From NCBI RefSeq assembly GCF_001189295.1, contig NZ_CP012159.1:7394525-7458524 (forward strand): 64,000 bases of DNA. The letters are read 5' to 3'. The notes below the pieces were generated by a model. It searched no databases. It worked only from the letters and a program-made list of their open reading frames with translations, and was not told the DNA's origin. The DNA is from Chondromyces crocatus (GTDB lineage: Bacteria > Myxococcota_A > Polyangia > Polyangiales > Polyangiaceae). Shown here in pieces: positions 29,136 through 37,579 of the stretch (within the stretch, counting starts at the first letter, position 1; the number at the start of each line of letters is the position of its first letter). The position numbers were made by a program, and so were the translations under genes.

Positions 29136-29696
29136 CGCGGTGCCTGCGCGCCACAGGCCTCGCTCATCGAGCGCCCCTCTGCTTCGTCCTCGAGCGTGGA
29201 CGATGACCGGCAGGCGACGGGACGCCTCGGGCTACAGCAGCGCCTTGTGCGCCGACGCCATCGGCAAGAGCGCGTCGACGCTCTTACCCCGCGTGTAGAT
29301 CTATCTGAAGATCTGCATCCCACCGGCGATGTCGCCTGCCGAGAGGCGGTCGCGCATGCTCCCGCAGAGGCCGCCGGACAGAAGGCGGCGTGGCTGGGCC
29401 CTCCCGACGTGTAGATCCAGCCGTCGAGACGCTGATGCGTTGTGACGGGCCTGCACCTGAGGATAGGATGACGAAGAGGCATCGCATGGTCCAAGAAGTC
29501 CGGATTCACCGTGCCGGTCCGCTCGAAGGGCGTTCGACTGCAGGACATCGAGAGGCATGTCGGGTCCAGCGCCATGACGCAGCGTCGTCGCTCGCCCCAC
29601 CGCTGGACGAGCGGCCCCTCGACGTTCTGCGCTGTCGATCCCGACGTATGAATCCGCGCGGCTAGGCCCGAGGAGGCTCAGAGAAAGGGTGCCGAG
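29136..29696. other. 561-bp intergenic stretch; no gene supported
   Basis: Frames here are short or lack normal codon preference. A minus-strand frame reading GWIYTSGGPSHAAFC looks protein-like for about 20 residues but breaks up on both sides. It could be a decayed fragment; no family is recognised. GTGTAGATC occurs twice, at about 29292 and 29410, and AGATCT palindromes lie near 29297-29314. The right end should hold the promoter of the pseudokinase gene. Confidence 0.5.
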
Positions 29697-30863
29697 ATGA
29701 GCCCCATCGAACCTGTCGAGTGCTGGGTTGGCCGACGCGTCGGCTCGTACATCCTCATCTCGGTAATCGATACGAATGCCGCCTCATCCACGTACCTCGG
29801 CCGACACGAGCAGCTCGATGTCACGGTCGTCGTCACCTGGATGCACGACCGGGCATTCTCTTCCACCGGCAACCGAAGCGAAGAACTCGACGAGCAGACG
29901 ACCCGGCTGCGATCGCTGAAAACCACGAGCTTTGCTAGGCGACTCGATGTCCTCGACGTGGAAGGATTCGCCTTCATCGTCATGGAAAACATCGAGGGCA
30001 AGTCCCTCGGAGAGCGGCTCCGATCCCGCACGCTTTCGCCGCGGCAGGTGCTCGCGTACGCCGCTGAGATCGCCACAGCGCTGCACGATGCACGCGCAGC
30101 TGGACTTTGCACGCCGTCCCTTCGGCTCGATGACGTCCGCATCGACTCAGGAGGTCGCGTCAAGCTGCCATGCCCGACGATCGGACGAGCGACGCACGCT
30201 GACCTGCTCGAGACGCTCGCAGGTATCCTGGAAGAACTCTCTGCGCAGTGCCCCGAGGTGCCGACGGACGCAAACTCTCCCTCCTCGCGCCTGCAAGAGA
30301 TGCGAGAGCGGCGGCGCTCGCGCGCGGCCCCACAGCGGCCCCCCCGACAGCTCTCCCGAGCGACCTCATGGCTCGCCCGACGAGCGATAGACGTCCTCGC
30401 GCTCTATGGCATCCTCTCACTTCTCCAGTCCACCAGCCACGAGTTCGACGATTGGCCCAATCCCTACACCGTCGTCCGCAGCCGCGCGGGTCCAGGATGC
30501 GCGGCGGACGACAGCGGCCAGTTGCATGCTTCTGCCCACATGCCGACCCCCGAGAGCGGCATCCTTCGTTTCCACATCCATCAAGAAGACCAGGCCCCCT
30601 GGACCACCTCGGGAACGCTTCGGCTCTACGTGGGCGAGGGCCCGACATGCACAGCCAAGCCTCACAACGTCATCAAGAATGCGATCTCCATCGTGGAGGG
30701 TCGGACTCTCCAGATCATCGACCTCGATGTGAACTCGTACGATGGCGCCTGGAGCGTGGGAGAAAAAAAAACGTTCTGGATCGGTCAATCCAATCACGGA
30801 TGGGATGCCTATCGCGGCAGCAACCTGGTGCAGATCGAACGCATCGCGCAAGCGCCTCGATAG
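29697..30863 (+). CDS. Serine/threonine pseudokinase with C-terminal extension
   Basis: A 388-residue protein. Residues 10-180 follow the layout of bacterial Hanks-type kinases: a first lobe, then a helical lobe with FAFIVMENIEGKSLGERL and ALHDARAAG. Every catalytic element is degraded. The VAIK lysine is absent (VTVVVTWM), the HRDxKxxN loop reads TPSLRLDD, and the DFG triad is replaced by PCPTIG. It should therefore be inactive as a kinase. An Arg-rich linker (about 205-235) and a possible membrane-proximal helix (235-250) lead to an unrecognised beta-rich domain (about 270-385). AGGAGG and GAGAAAGG precede the ATG. It is followed by the TPR-like gene on the other strand. Confidence 0.75.
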   Translation: MSPIEPVECWVGRRVGSYILISVIDTNAASSTYLGRHEQLDVTVVVTWMHDRAFSSTGNRSEELDEQTTRLRSLKTTSFARRLDVLDVEGFAFIVMENIEGKSLGERLRSRTLSPRQVLAYAAEIATALHDARAAGLCTPSLRLDDVRIDSGGRVKLPCPTIGRATHADLLETLAGILEELSAQCPEVPTDANSPSSRLQEMRERRRSRAAPQRPPRQLSRATSWLARRAIDVLALYGILSLLQSTSHEFDDWPNPYTVVRSRAGPGCAADDSGQLHASAHMPTPESGILRFHIHQEDQAPWTTSGTLRLYVGEGPTCTAKPHNVIKNAISIVEGRTLQIIDLDVNSYDGAWSVGEKKTFWIGQSNHGWDAYRGSNLVQIERIAQAPR

Positions 30864-30872
30864 CCTGCCCCA

Positions 30873-32270
30873 TCAGCCTTCACCGTCGGTCGCCATGCCA
30901 CGGACGACGTCACGTAGTTCCATGGATGCCGCGCGAAAGGTAGACTCGACCAGTCGGAACTGATGCATGTAGCCATGTTCGAGGCTCTCACGTGCACAGC
31001 GAGCGAACGCCTCGACCGCCGAATCTCGTTGGGCGCGACTGGAGCGGAGTAGCTTCTCGGCGGCGTTCACGCGCCTCCAGATGAATGACATCGGGACAGT
31101 GAACTCCTTTACCCTGTCGGCGCCAGCCGTGACCTCCCTCTCCTCGATGGGAGTTCGACGGTGCTGAGCCAGCCGGTGACACGCGAGACGCATCACGCAA
31201 TGCGTGACCTCGGAGTTTACCCCTGCCTGCTCGGCCAAACGCAGACTCTCCCGAAACAGCCGCGTCGCACGCGACCAGAGTGCGTCGGCCTTGCCCCGCT
31301 CGACGAGGCGACCACGCTCGCGGCTCTGCACAAGCAACGAATAGGAAATGGCCAGATCTCTTGGCAAAGCCCAGCGATACCATGCGCACGAGGCAGGAAA
31401 CTTGAGGGCCACAAGACAAGCCATCGCCCGCTTGTCGAGAGCGATCGCACGATCGAAATCATACCGCTGCCTCGCGGCGATCGCCTGGATGTGCAGTCCC
31501 TCCATTTGTGCGACAGGAAGCACATGTTGCCCCCCCAAGCGCTCCAGCATGACCGCATGCCCGCTGGCCGCCTCGAACTGCCCTAGTTGAATCTCCATGG
31601 CCGCGAGCTTCGACAGCAGCGCGATGCGCTCATCCAGCTCGAGCCGAAGCGCAGGGGAACTCAGAGCGACCACGAGCAAGTCCGCTGCACACTCCTCCTC
31701 TCCGCGCTCCACGTGGCGGCTCACCACACGACAGACATCGGTCGCCGATGCGACCGCCTCGGGTGTCTCCAGGCGCGGAGATCGATGCCGGCCGAGCAAC
31801 ACATAGCGGCGTAAGGCCACAGGGTCCACGTCGACTGCGTATCGCGGGTTCAAGCGATATGGGCCTCGAGAAACCCTCGCCGCGCCGTTGTGCTGCCGCG
31901 CTACCTGCACGAGAAGCCCCTCTTGCCCCCACCATACTCCGCACCCGGGCTCCCCGCTGGGAAGCGCAGACAAGAACCGCGACACCTCATTGCCAATCGA
32001 AGGAATGGGTCTTCCTGAAAAACCGACGTCAGCGAGATCGGCGAGCGTCACGGTCGCTCTCCCCTGCATCCGATGGACCGCTAGAGCGGCGAGAAATCGA
32101 TGACAATTCTCGGACTGCAGATGTCCCACATCAAGACCGAGCGTCGCGGCATGGAGCCGCGATGACGGGCTGGCGAGGACGCCGGGGCGGATGAACACCT
32201 GCGCATCTGGCAAGCCAATGGAAGGCGTCATCGCATCCGAGAGGTCGAACCGGAGCGTCGGCGACGTCAC
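30873..32270 (-). CDS. TPR-like protein with possible winged-helix N-terminus (putative regulator)
   Basis: A protein of about 465 residues if it starts at the GTG at 32270. The frame stays open to 32495, but that would leave only 12 bp to the divergent gene and no room for its promoter. Residues 1-75 hold TLRFDLSD and VFIRPGVL strands and a helical segment, LAALAVHRMQGRATVTLADL, that could be a winged helix. The C-terminal ~300 residues are alpha-helical with TPR-like spacing (QRYDFDRAIALDKRAMAC, ATRLFRESLRLAEQAG). No enzyme motif is seen. Its divergent position suggests it may regulate the prenyltransferase-terpene synthase gene. An ATG at 32231 is an alternative start. Confidence 0.65.
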   Translation of the reverse strand: MTSPTLRFDLSDAMTPSIGLPDAQVFIRPGVLASPSSRLHAATLGLDVGHLQSENCHRFLAALAVHRMQGRATVTLADLADVGFSGRPIPSIGNEVSRFLSALPSGEPGCGVWWGQEGLLVQVARQHNGAARVSRGPYRLNPRYAVDVDPVALRRYVLLGRHRSPRLETPEAVASATDVCRVVSRHVERGEEECAADLLVVALSSPALRLELDERIALLSKLAAMEIQLGQFEAASGHAVMLERLGGQHVLPVAQMEGLHIQAIAARQRYDFDRAIALDKRAMACLVALKFPASCAWYRWALPRDLAISYSLLVQSRERGRLVERGKADALWSRATRLFRESLRLAEQAGVNSEVTHCVMRLACHRLAQHRRTPIEEREVTAGADRVKEFTVPMSFIWRRVNAAEKLLRSSRAQRDSAVEAFARCARESLEHGYMHQFRLVESTFRAASMELRDVVRGMATDGEG

Positions 32271-32277
32271 TCTGCCA

Positions 32278-32306
32278 ATACTACGAGTAAATTCAGACAG
32301 TTGCAA
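32278..32306 (-). promoter_or_regulatory. Putative sigma70-type promoter for the TPR-like gene
   Basis: On the minus strand TTGCAA (32306-32301) is followed after exactly 17 bases by TAGTAT (32283-32278). Transcription would start about 7 bases further on, essentially at the GTG at 32270, giving a leaderless or near-leaderless mRNA. The stretch is AT-rich compared with its surroundings. Myxobacterial promoters are poorly conserved, so this could be chance. Confidence 0.4.
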
Positions 32307-32507
32307 GGCTCGACGGTGGCAGTTTCTTGGCGCGACGCCGAGCGACCCGTCGGTGAACACTACACCCGACGGCCAGAGGGATGACCAGGCGCAAAGCAGT
32401 AGCGCCACAGAAGGCGCCCGCGTCGCTGCCGCATTGCGCCCAGGAGAGCGCCTCGCGGCTCCTCGCCCTCGTCGCCACCGAAAACCCCACGCCAAAGAAG
32501 GTGACCC

Positions 32508-34904
32508 ATGAACTCGAATCAGCCCTTCAAAATCCTTGTTCTACCAGAGCTTCTGACCGGTTCCCGGAGGCGCACCAGCGTCTTGATCTTGGCCGATGGC
32601 AATCGACGCGCGAGCCCCCATCGTCAGGGCTATGGTCGTGGCGCCCATCGCGTCGTGGAGATCGCCACGCACCTTGCACGCCGTGGCGACGTTACCGAAA
32701 TGGTCGCGTGCGTCCTCAGCAAGGACAACATTCACAAGCGAGGAGCTTCCTTCTTCGACGAACTCACTGCACAATTCGTGGCGCTGCGCGCCCGGATCGA
32801 ACGCGATAGCGCTCTGATCCGCGACGGGATTCGCATGACCATCGTCGACGACCTGCGGCCGCTATATGCGAAGGGTGGGTCTTGCACGGCGCTCGCGGAG
32901 GCCATGCGGAGAGCCGCCGACGCCACGTGTCACCAAGCCCGTCCGACGCTGGACCTGTCGATCGCCGCTGGATACTCCGAGGAGCTCGCCATCGAGCGGA
33001 GCGTCGATCTCATTCTCCGTACGGGTATGGAATGTGAGGGGGTTTTGCGACTGAGCGGGCTTCGAAGCCACGCCGGCTGCCTCGCCTATGCGACGAGCAA
33101 ACTCTGGCCCGAGGTCGCGCCGCAGGACCTCGATCGAATTCTCGACGACGCTCGACTGAGGATGCACGGCAAGCTCGCCCGAGGTCATCACCCGCGCACG
33201 CTGCAGGGCTTGGTCCTGGCCCTTCGGCAGAATGCTCCGAGAAAGTCGACGTGCGTCACGATTCCATCGTGTGTAGATGAGGGCGAGATCTCGCGGATGC
33301 TCGGGGCCACTTGCCCCCGCATGCCCAGCCCGGCACCGACATCGTATCGTCTGCCCGACCATCCTCAGCATGAGCTACGCATTGTGGGCACTGGCGAAAA
33401 GCATGGCGGTGGCTACGACGCGATCATTGCACCAGGCCAGACACCACCTTTCTTCGTCCTCATGGAGAGCCTGTCGCCGGGATACGCGAACGTGCACGCT
33501 TGCACGCCCGACGCTCAGGGCATTGTCCAGGGGATCCATCAGGCGCTCGAGTTTGCTTCGACCTATGTGGCCCTTCAAGGGGCCGAGCGGGAGGGCGTCT
33601 CGGAAGAGAGCACAATCTCTCCCGTCATTCCGCTGATGGGCGAGCACCAGCCAGGTTTCGACGGCGAGGCATTCGCCACCGAGGCGCTCGCCGCCGAGGC
33701 GTTCGCCACACGGGCGCTCCAGTGGGCGACTCGGGCGGGGTTGATGTCTGCAGCGAGCGCGTGGCAACGCGCGGCGACGAACTACGCGCTGACCGCCTTC
33801 TACATTCCCCCGGATGACATGAACGACCACGAGCCGCTCCGAGAACTCATGATGCGATACATGCTGCTCGTAGCCGCTGGCGATTACGAGGTCTTCGATG
33901 TGACGTTCCCGGGCGAGACACCGCAATCCAGGACGAGGCGCATCGGAACGTCCGCGAAGTTTCTCCTCACCGTCGCGGCATCGGGCGACATCGACGCGCA
34001 GCCCCCTGCAACCCGAGATGCCCAGGCACTACAGGCCATCGCATCGCAATGGCGCGGCCTCGTCTGGATGCGTCACGGAGCGAGCGATGCAGCACTCGTC
34101 AAGGATTGGATTGAAGCAGTCCGGTCCATGTACACGGCCTGCCACCGAGAACACCTGCCAAGCATCTCCGACAGCTCACGCTTGCAACGCTCGACGCAGG
34201 CCGGGACGCGGCAGGCTGGCATGAAGCTCTTCACGGATCGCTACATCGCGTCGTCACCTGCCGCGATCGGGGACCGGATCCAGTGGCTCCTTGAATCGCT
34301 ACTCACGAAAGAGGCAGCGGCCCACCCGGCGGCGGACGAACTGCGTGTGCTCCTGCGTCTCGTGGAGACGCGAAACTCGATGGCCGCAGGCTTGCTCTTC
34401 CGAACCGCAGCCTTGCAACTGCCAATGGATGCCGTCACGGACGACATGCGTCGCGCTCTTCACGACGTCGCCGAGCTGCTCGACTTTAGCAGCCGACTCG
34501 CCAATGACCTGTCAGGGTTCCGGCTCTCCGGCGGTGCAGACCTCGACGAGAAGACGACGTCATGCTCGCTTCTGGTGTCGGCCCATCTCGCTGGAGAGCG
34601 ACGTGTGGCCGTGATCGCCAGGGCAACGACGCTCTGCCGCAGCATCGCGGCCTGGCTGGAGACGCTCCTCGAGACCGCGGTACGGCGACTGACCACCCTC
34701 TGGCCCTCCCTGGCAGTGATGGTCCGCCGCGGAATGCACATCGGCAGGCGGGTATACAATGATGGTCATTACACAACGCTATCGCGCGCTCAGATGAACG
34801 CCATCGTGCAGGAGATGCGGACGCAGAACGTGGATGACGCCAGCTCCCCCACCAGCGTTCCACCGGATGCGCCTGGAGCCATGGCGACGCTCCGCATGCC
34901 ATGA
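32508..34904 (+). CDS. Fused cis-prenyltransferase-like / class I terpene synthase-like protein
   Basis: A 798-residue protein with an unusual two-part build. Residues 20-330 resemble cis-prenyltransferases (UppS type): ADGNRR at 29-34 matches the DGNxRW diphosphate loop, CVLSKDN at 68-74 matches the FSxEN strand, LDLSIAAGY matches the NxAxxYGGR region, and ELRIVGTGE near 289-297 matches the IRTxGE region. Residues 400-770 look like a class I terpene synthase: DDMND (436-440) fits DDxxD, VETRNSMAAG fits the effector helix, and ANDLSG (N666, D667, S669) fits the start of the NSE triad, although its expected Glu is not in register. It could make a Z-configured prenyl diphosphate and cyclise it. 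GAAGGTGA lies just before the ATG. Confidence 0.72.
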   Translation: MNSNQPFKILVLPELLTGSRRRTSVLILADGNRRASPHRQGYGRGAHRVVEIATHLARRGDVTEMVACVLSKDNIHKRGASFFDELTAQFVALRARIERDSALIRDGIRMTIVDDLRPLYAKGGSCTALAEAMRRAADATCHQARPTLDLSIAAGYSEELAIERSVDLILRTGMECEGVLRLSGLRSHAGCLAYATSKLWPEVAPQDLDRILDDARLRMHGKLARGHHPRTLQGLVLALRQNAPRKSTCVTIPSCVDEGEISRMLGATCPRMPSPAPTSYRLPDHPQHELRIVGTGEKHGGGYDAIIAPGQTPPFFVLMESLSPGYANVHACTPDAQGIVQGIHQALEFASTYVALQGAEREGVSEESTISPVIPLMGEHQPGFDGEAFATEALAAEAFATRALQWATRAGLMSAASAWQRAATNYALTAFYIPPDDMNDHEPLRELMMRYMLLVAAGDYEVFDVTFPGETPQSRTRRIGTSAKFLLTVAASGDIDAQPPATRDAQALQAIASQWRGLVWMRHGASDAALVKDWIEAVRSMYTACHREHLPSISDSSRLQRSTQAGTRQAGMKLFTDRYIASSPAAIGDRIQWLLESLLTKEAAAHPAADELRVLLRLVETRNSMAAGLLFRTAALQLPMDAVTDDMRRALHDVAELLDFSSRLANDLSGFRLSGGADLDEKTTSCSLLVSAHLAGERRVAVIARATTLCRSIAAWLETLLETAVRRLTTLWPSLAVMVRRGMHIGRRVYNDGHYTTLSRAQMNAIVQEMRTQNVDDASSPTSVPPDAPGAMATLRMP

Positions 34905-34932
34905 CGGGAATCCAAGATTCGCCTCCGCGCCA

Positions 34933-34948
34933 TACGCAGGTTTGCGTA
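34933..34948. promoter_or_regulatory. Perfect 6-bp inverted repeat upstream of a lipoprotein gene
   Basis: TACGCA-GGTT-TGCGTA forms a 6-bp perfect inverted repeat in the 97-bp gap between the fused synthase gene and the next gene, about 55 bp before its ATG. No T-tract follows, so it is a poor terminator. It could be an operator. Confidence 0.35.
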
Positions 34949-35001
34949 CAGACGCTCGGCCCACGACCCGCTATGCCCCGGTCTCCGGAAAGGAGTAGCC
35001 C

Positions 35002-35931
35002 ATGCGTTCACGCACAACCCAAAGGGACATCCCCGCCTTGCTGATCGCCACGGCCGTCGCATGCATCGCGGCGTGCAGCGGGTCCGAACCGCAAGATCCT
35101 ATCCCGAGTTCGGACTCGCCTGAGTCCCCCGCGCGTGAGACGGTCGAGGAACGCAAAATTCTCATCGTCCTCGAGCAAGGTGCGACGCTCCCGGTTCGCA
35201 GCCAGTATTTGCCAGTGCATGACCGCGAACACGTCGAAGAGTGGGTCCATCTTCGCCTCGAGGGGGACCTCCATTTCAGAGGAAGTCTGCGCGAGGTGGA
35301 CGCGCCATGGTCTGCAGACCATACCGTGCGAGTCCCCGAAATCGAGGCCGGTCCGTCCGTCGGAGAAGGCCTGTTGGTCTTCGAGGTGCCGGGCGCAGCT
35401 TCAACGCGCGTCATGATTGCGGTCGTGCCCACGGACAGCATCGGTGAAATCGAGAGCGTGCTCGCCCAGCAAGACGCCCTAGAGAAGAGCGGCGATCGTT
35501 TCGCCGTGGTCCGTACAGAAGCGCTGAGCCGATTCGGAACGATGAATCCTGGTGCCACAGAGGAAGGCACCATGAAAACGAAGAGCCTTTGCGCCTGCCC
35601 GTTTTTGGAAAACATAGGAAAGCTCACCTACGATGGCAGTTGCATTGGCCGACACGCAGCGTGGGTCATCCCTGAGAACGGTTCGTATCCTTTCACGCCT
35701 GCGAAGGCAGGAATTACCTACGAAGCGGATGGCTTCAAGGTTGGCACGCAAATCTACAAGGTAGATGGCAGTACGTGTAACCGCATCCTGTGCAGCAGTT
35801 CGACCTGGCGGTTCGAGTCATGCGTCAATATCTTCGGCATGTTCTGGCAGACGAAGCCGCCTTATCCAGTTCCCAACGGGACGTTCCCCAGAGAACCACC
35901 GCTGGGCTTTCCTGCGATGTTCGTTCAGTAG
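35002..35931 (+). CDS. Putative lipoprotein, function unknown
   Basis: A 309-residue protein with a lipoprotein signal (ACIAAC, C25) and an acidic Ser/Pro linker. The central part (about 50-190) is beta-rich with no recognised motif. The C-terminal third holds several cysteines (CACPF, GSCIG, CNRILC, ESCVN) and an aromatic/Pro-rich end. A strong ribosome site, AAGGAG, lies 6 bases before the ATG. It follows the fused synthase gene on the same strand after 97 bp and could be co-transcribed, but nothing in the sequence links the functions. Confidence 0.75.
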   Translation: MRSRTTQRDIPALLIATAVACIAACSGSEPQDPIPSSDSPESPARETVEERKILIVLEQGATLPVRSQYLPVHDREHVEEWVHLRLEGDLHFRGSLREVDAPWSADHTVRVPEIEAGPSVGEGLLVFEVPGAASTRVMIAVVPTDSIGEIESVLAQQDALEKSGDRFAVVRTEALSRFGTMNPGATEEGTMKTKSLCACPFLENIGKLTYDGSCIGRHAAWVIPENGSYPFTPAKAGITYEADGFKVGTQIYKVDGSTCNRILCSSSTWRFESCVNIFGMFWQTKPPYPVPNGTFPREPPLGFPAMFVQ

Positions 35932-35976
35932 GCGCGACTTCTCGCTCCGGATCCCCGCCCGGCCACGGCGGCCGGA

Positions 35977-37098
35977 TCAGCTACCGCGCACCACGAGGAA
36001 CGGCCGTGCACCGAACATCTCGACGAGCGTGATCCAGTCTGGCGGACCGACGACATAGGCCGGCGCGGACCCGCGCTGCACCGCGTCGCCCCACCCGAAC
36101 CGCGTATCTTGGACGTAGAGGATCACGTCTTCGTGACCCGGGATGCGGAGCGCGAGCGTCGCATAGTCGAACACGGCGCCGCGCGAGTAGACCCGGTAGA
36201 CCCCGCGCGCCGTGGCGATGGCGGAAGGTGGCGCGGCGGCGAGCACCCTGCCAGTCCCTGGATCACGCAGGCGCAGCTCGCGCGGGTCCACCTCGATCTC
36301 GAGTGCCGGCCCCTTCCGCATCGAACGCGTCACGGTCAGCACGAGGCCGGCCACGAGGATGACCCCGAGCAGCGGCAGCGCGATCATCCTCCCGAGCCCC
36401 GAGTCGAGGCCCCCCAGCGCTGCGAGCGCCATGCTCACCACCCCGGTGAGCACCACGCTGCCGAGCCACGGAGCCATCGTCGCGAGCAGGTTCCGCGGCG
36501 AGATCGTGCTGGGCAAGAGGGCGCAACGCCACGGGCCACTGGCAGCGCGCGGCGCCACGGTCGCCGAGGACACGCAGGCGAGCAGCGCGTCGAAGGCGTC
36601 GGCGGGCAGGAAGACGTCGACGCTGTCCACGGGGGGCGCGCTCATGGTCAGCCCGGCGCCTGGCCGGTGATCACGGCCGCCGATCAGCAGCCTGCGACCA
36701 CCGCCCGAAAGGTGCAGTACGGTGCCCATGTCGACCCCGACGCTGGCCATGTGCCAGAGGCTGAGCGCCGCCCCCGAGAACGGAAACTCCCCGCCTCGGC
36801 CCTCGTCGAGCACGACGCGATCGCCATGAACGTCGAGGAGCACCTTCTTGCCGCGCAGCCCGAACACGAAAAACACGAGGTAGCCGCCGAGGAACACGAT
36901 CATGAAGACGGGCATCACCGCGTTCATCACCTGCTTCGGCAGCACCATGGACAGGACGCCGAGCCCCACGAGCAGCGCGGCCCCCAGACCCATGGCGCCG
37001 ATCCAGAACGCTCTCCCTGGCTTGCCCGCCGCCTCGAAGCGGCGCGGCCCCGCGCTGCCCCCCCCGTGCCAGGCTGCTCCAGGATTCATGACCTTCAT
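35977..37098 (-). CDS. Integral membrane protein at the end of the minus-strand VgrG island
   Basis: A 373-residue protein with two transmembrane segments near residues 30-50 and 55-80 and two more near 215-260, separated by soluble beta-rich parts (about 82-200 and 265-370). No domain is recognised. It is the last gene of the run that starts at 46343. An 11-codon frame (37130-37095) bridges the preceding stop (TGATG) and this ATG (ATGA), so translation may be coupled through a short relay. Its place in the island suggests an accessory or immunity role; this is inferred from position only. Confidence 0.7.
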   Translation of the reverse strand: MKVMNPGAAWHGGGSAGPRRFEAAGKPGRAFWIGAMGLGAALLVGLGVLSMVLPKQVMNAVMPVFMIVFLGGYLVFFVFGLRGKKVLLDVHGDRVVLDEGRGGEFPFSGAALSLWHMASVGVDMGTVLHLSGGGRRLLIGGRDHRPGAGLTMSAPPVDSVDVFLPADAFDALLACVSSATVAPRAASGPWRCALLPSTISPRNLLATMAPWLGSVVLTGVVSMALAALGGLDSGLGRMIALPLLGVILVAGLVLTVTRSMRKGPALEIEVDPRELRLRDPGTGRVLAAAPPSAIATARGVYRVYSRGAVFDYATLALRIPGHEDVILYVQDTRFGWGDAVQRGSAPAYVVGPPDWITLVEMFGARPFLVVRGS

Positions 37099-37129
37099 GC
37101 CTCCGCGCAGGTGAACTCCAGCCCCCGCA

Positions 37130-37579
37130 TCACCTCGGCGGGAGCTTCCCTTGCGGCGTGAGCGGCTGCGGCGTGTTCAAGCGGATCCGCTCCCCGTCGA
37201 GCGACACGTCGTCGTTCGCCTGAAGCGCGATGTCCCCGAGCCGCGCGCGGTGCCGCTGGCCGAACGCCTCGGTCTCGATCTGCCCCTCGGCCTCTGCGCG
37301 GAGATCCCCGCCCGTCGCGAGCGTGAGCCCACGCTTCGCCGCCACCTCGAAGCGATCGCACGCGACGCGCACGTCACCATCGGACACGATCGAGAGCCCC
37401 ACGCTGGACAGCTCGACCTCGGGCCCTGACGGCGACAGCGCGATCTTCAGGCAGATCCGCCCGTCCGGCGCCCGCAACCGGAGCACCTCGTGGCCGCCCC
37501 CGTCGACCACGTCGACCGCGTAGCCCGACCGGAGGACCATCTCTCCCCCTTGCGCGTCACGTCCTTCGTCCGTCGTCAC
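37130..37579 (-). CDS. DUF3540-like small beta-rich protein of the VgrG island
   Basis: A 149-residue protein. The frame extends further upstream, but a GTG at 37579 overlaps the DUF2169 stop as GTGA and fits the coupling seen across the island, so it is taken as the start. The sequence is almost all short beta-strands (EVLRLRAPDG, GLSIVSDGDVRV, GQIETEAFG, DIALQANDDVSLDG), as in DUF3540 proteins and the C-terminal beta-helices of VgrG. It is the counterpart of the DUF3540 gene at 54194 in the opposite island. It probably helps load or assemble the VgrG/PAAR spike; that role is inferred. Confidence 0.7.
   Translation of the reverse strand: MTTDEGRDAQGGEMVLRSGYAVDVVDGGGHEVLRLRAPDGRICLKIALSPSGPEVELSSVGLSIVSDGDVRVACDRFEVAAKRGLTLATGGDLRAEAEGQIETEAFGQRHRARLGDIALQANDDVSLDGERIRLNTPQPLTPQGKLPPR

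Noticed and set aside
29136-29696. Possible decayed gene on the minus strand (GWIYTSGGPSHAAFC)
   Set aside because: Only about 20 residues look protein-like, no family is recognised and no start is seen, so it is left as unannotated intergenic DNA.
32271-32495. N-terminal extension of the TPR-like protein to 32495
   Set aside because: The extra 75 codons are Arg- and Ala-rich, would leave 12 bp to the divergent start, and contain the region needed for both promoters.
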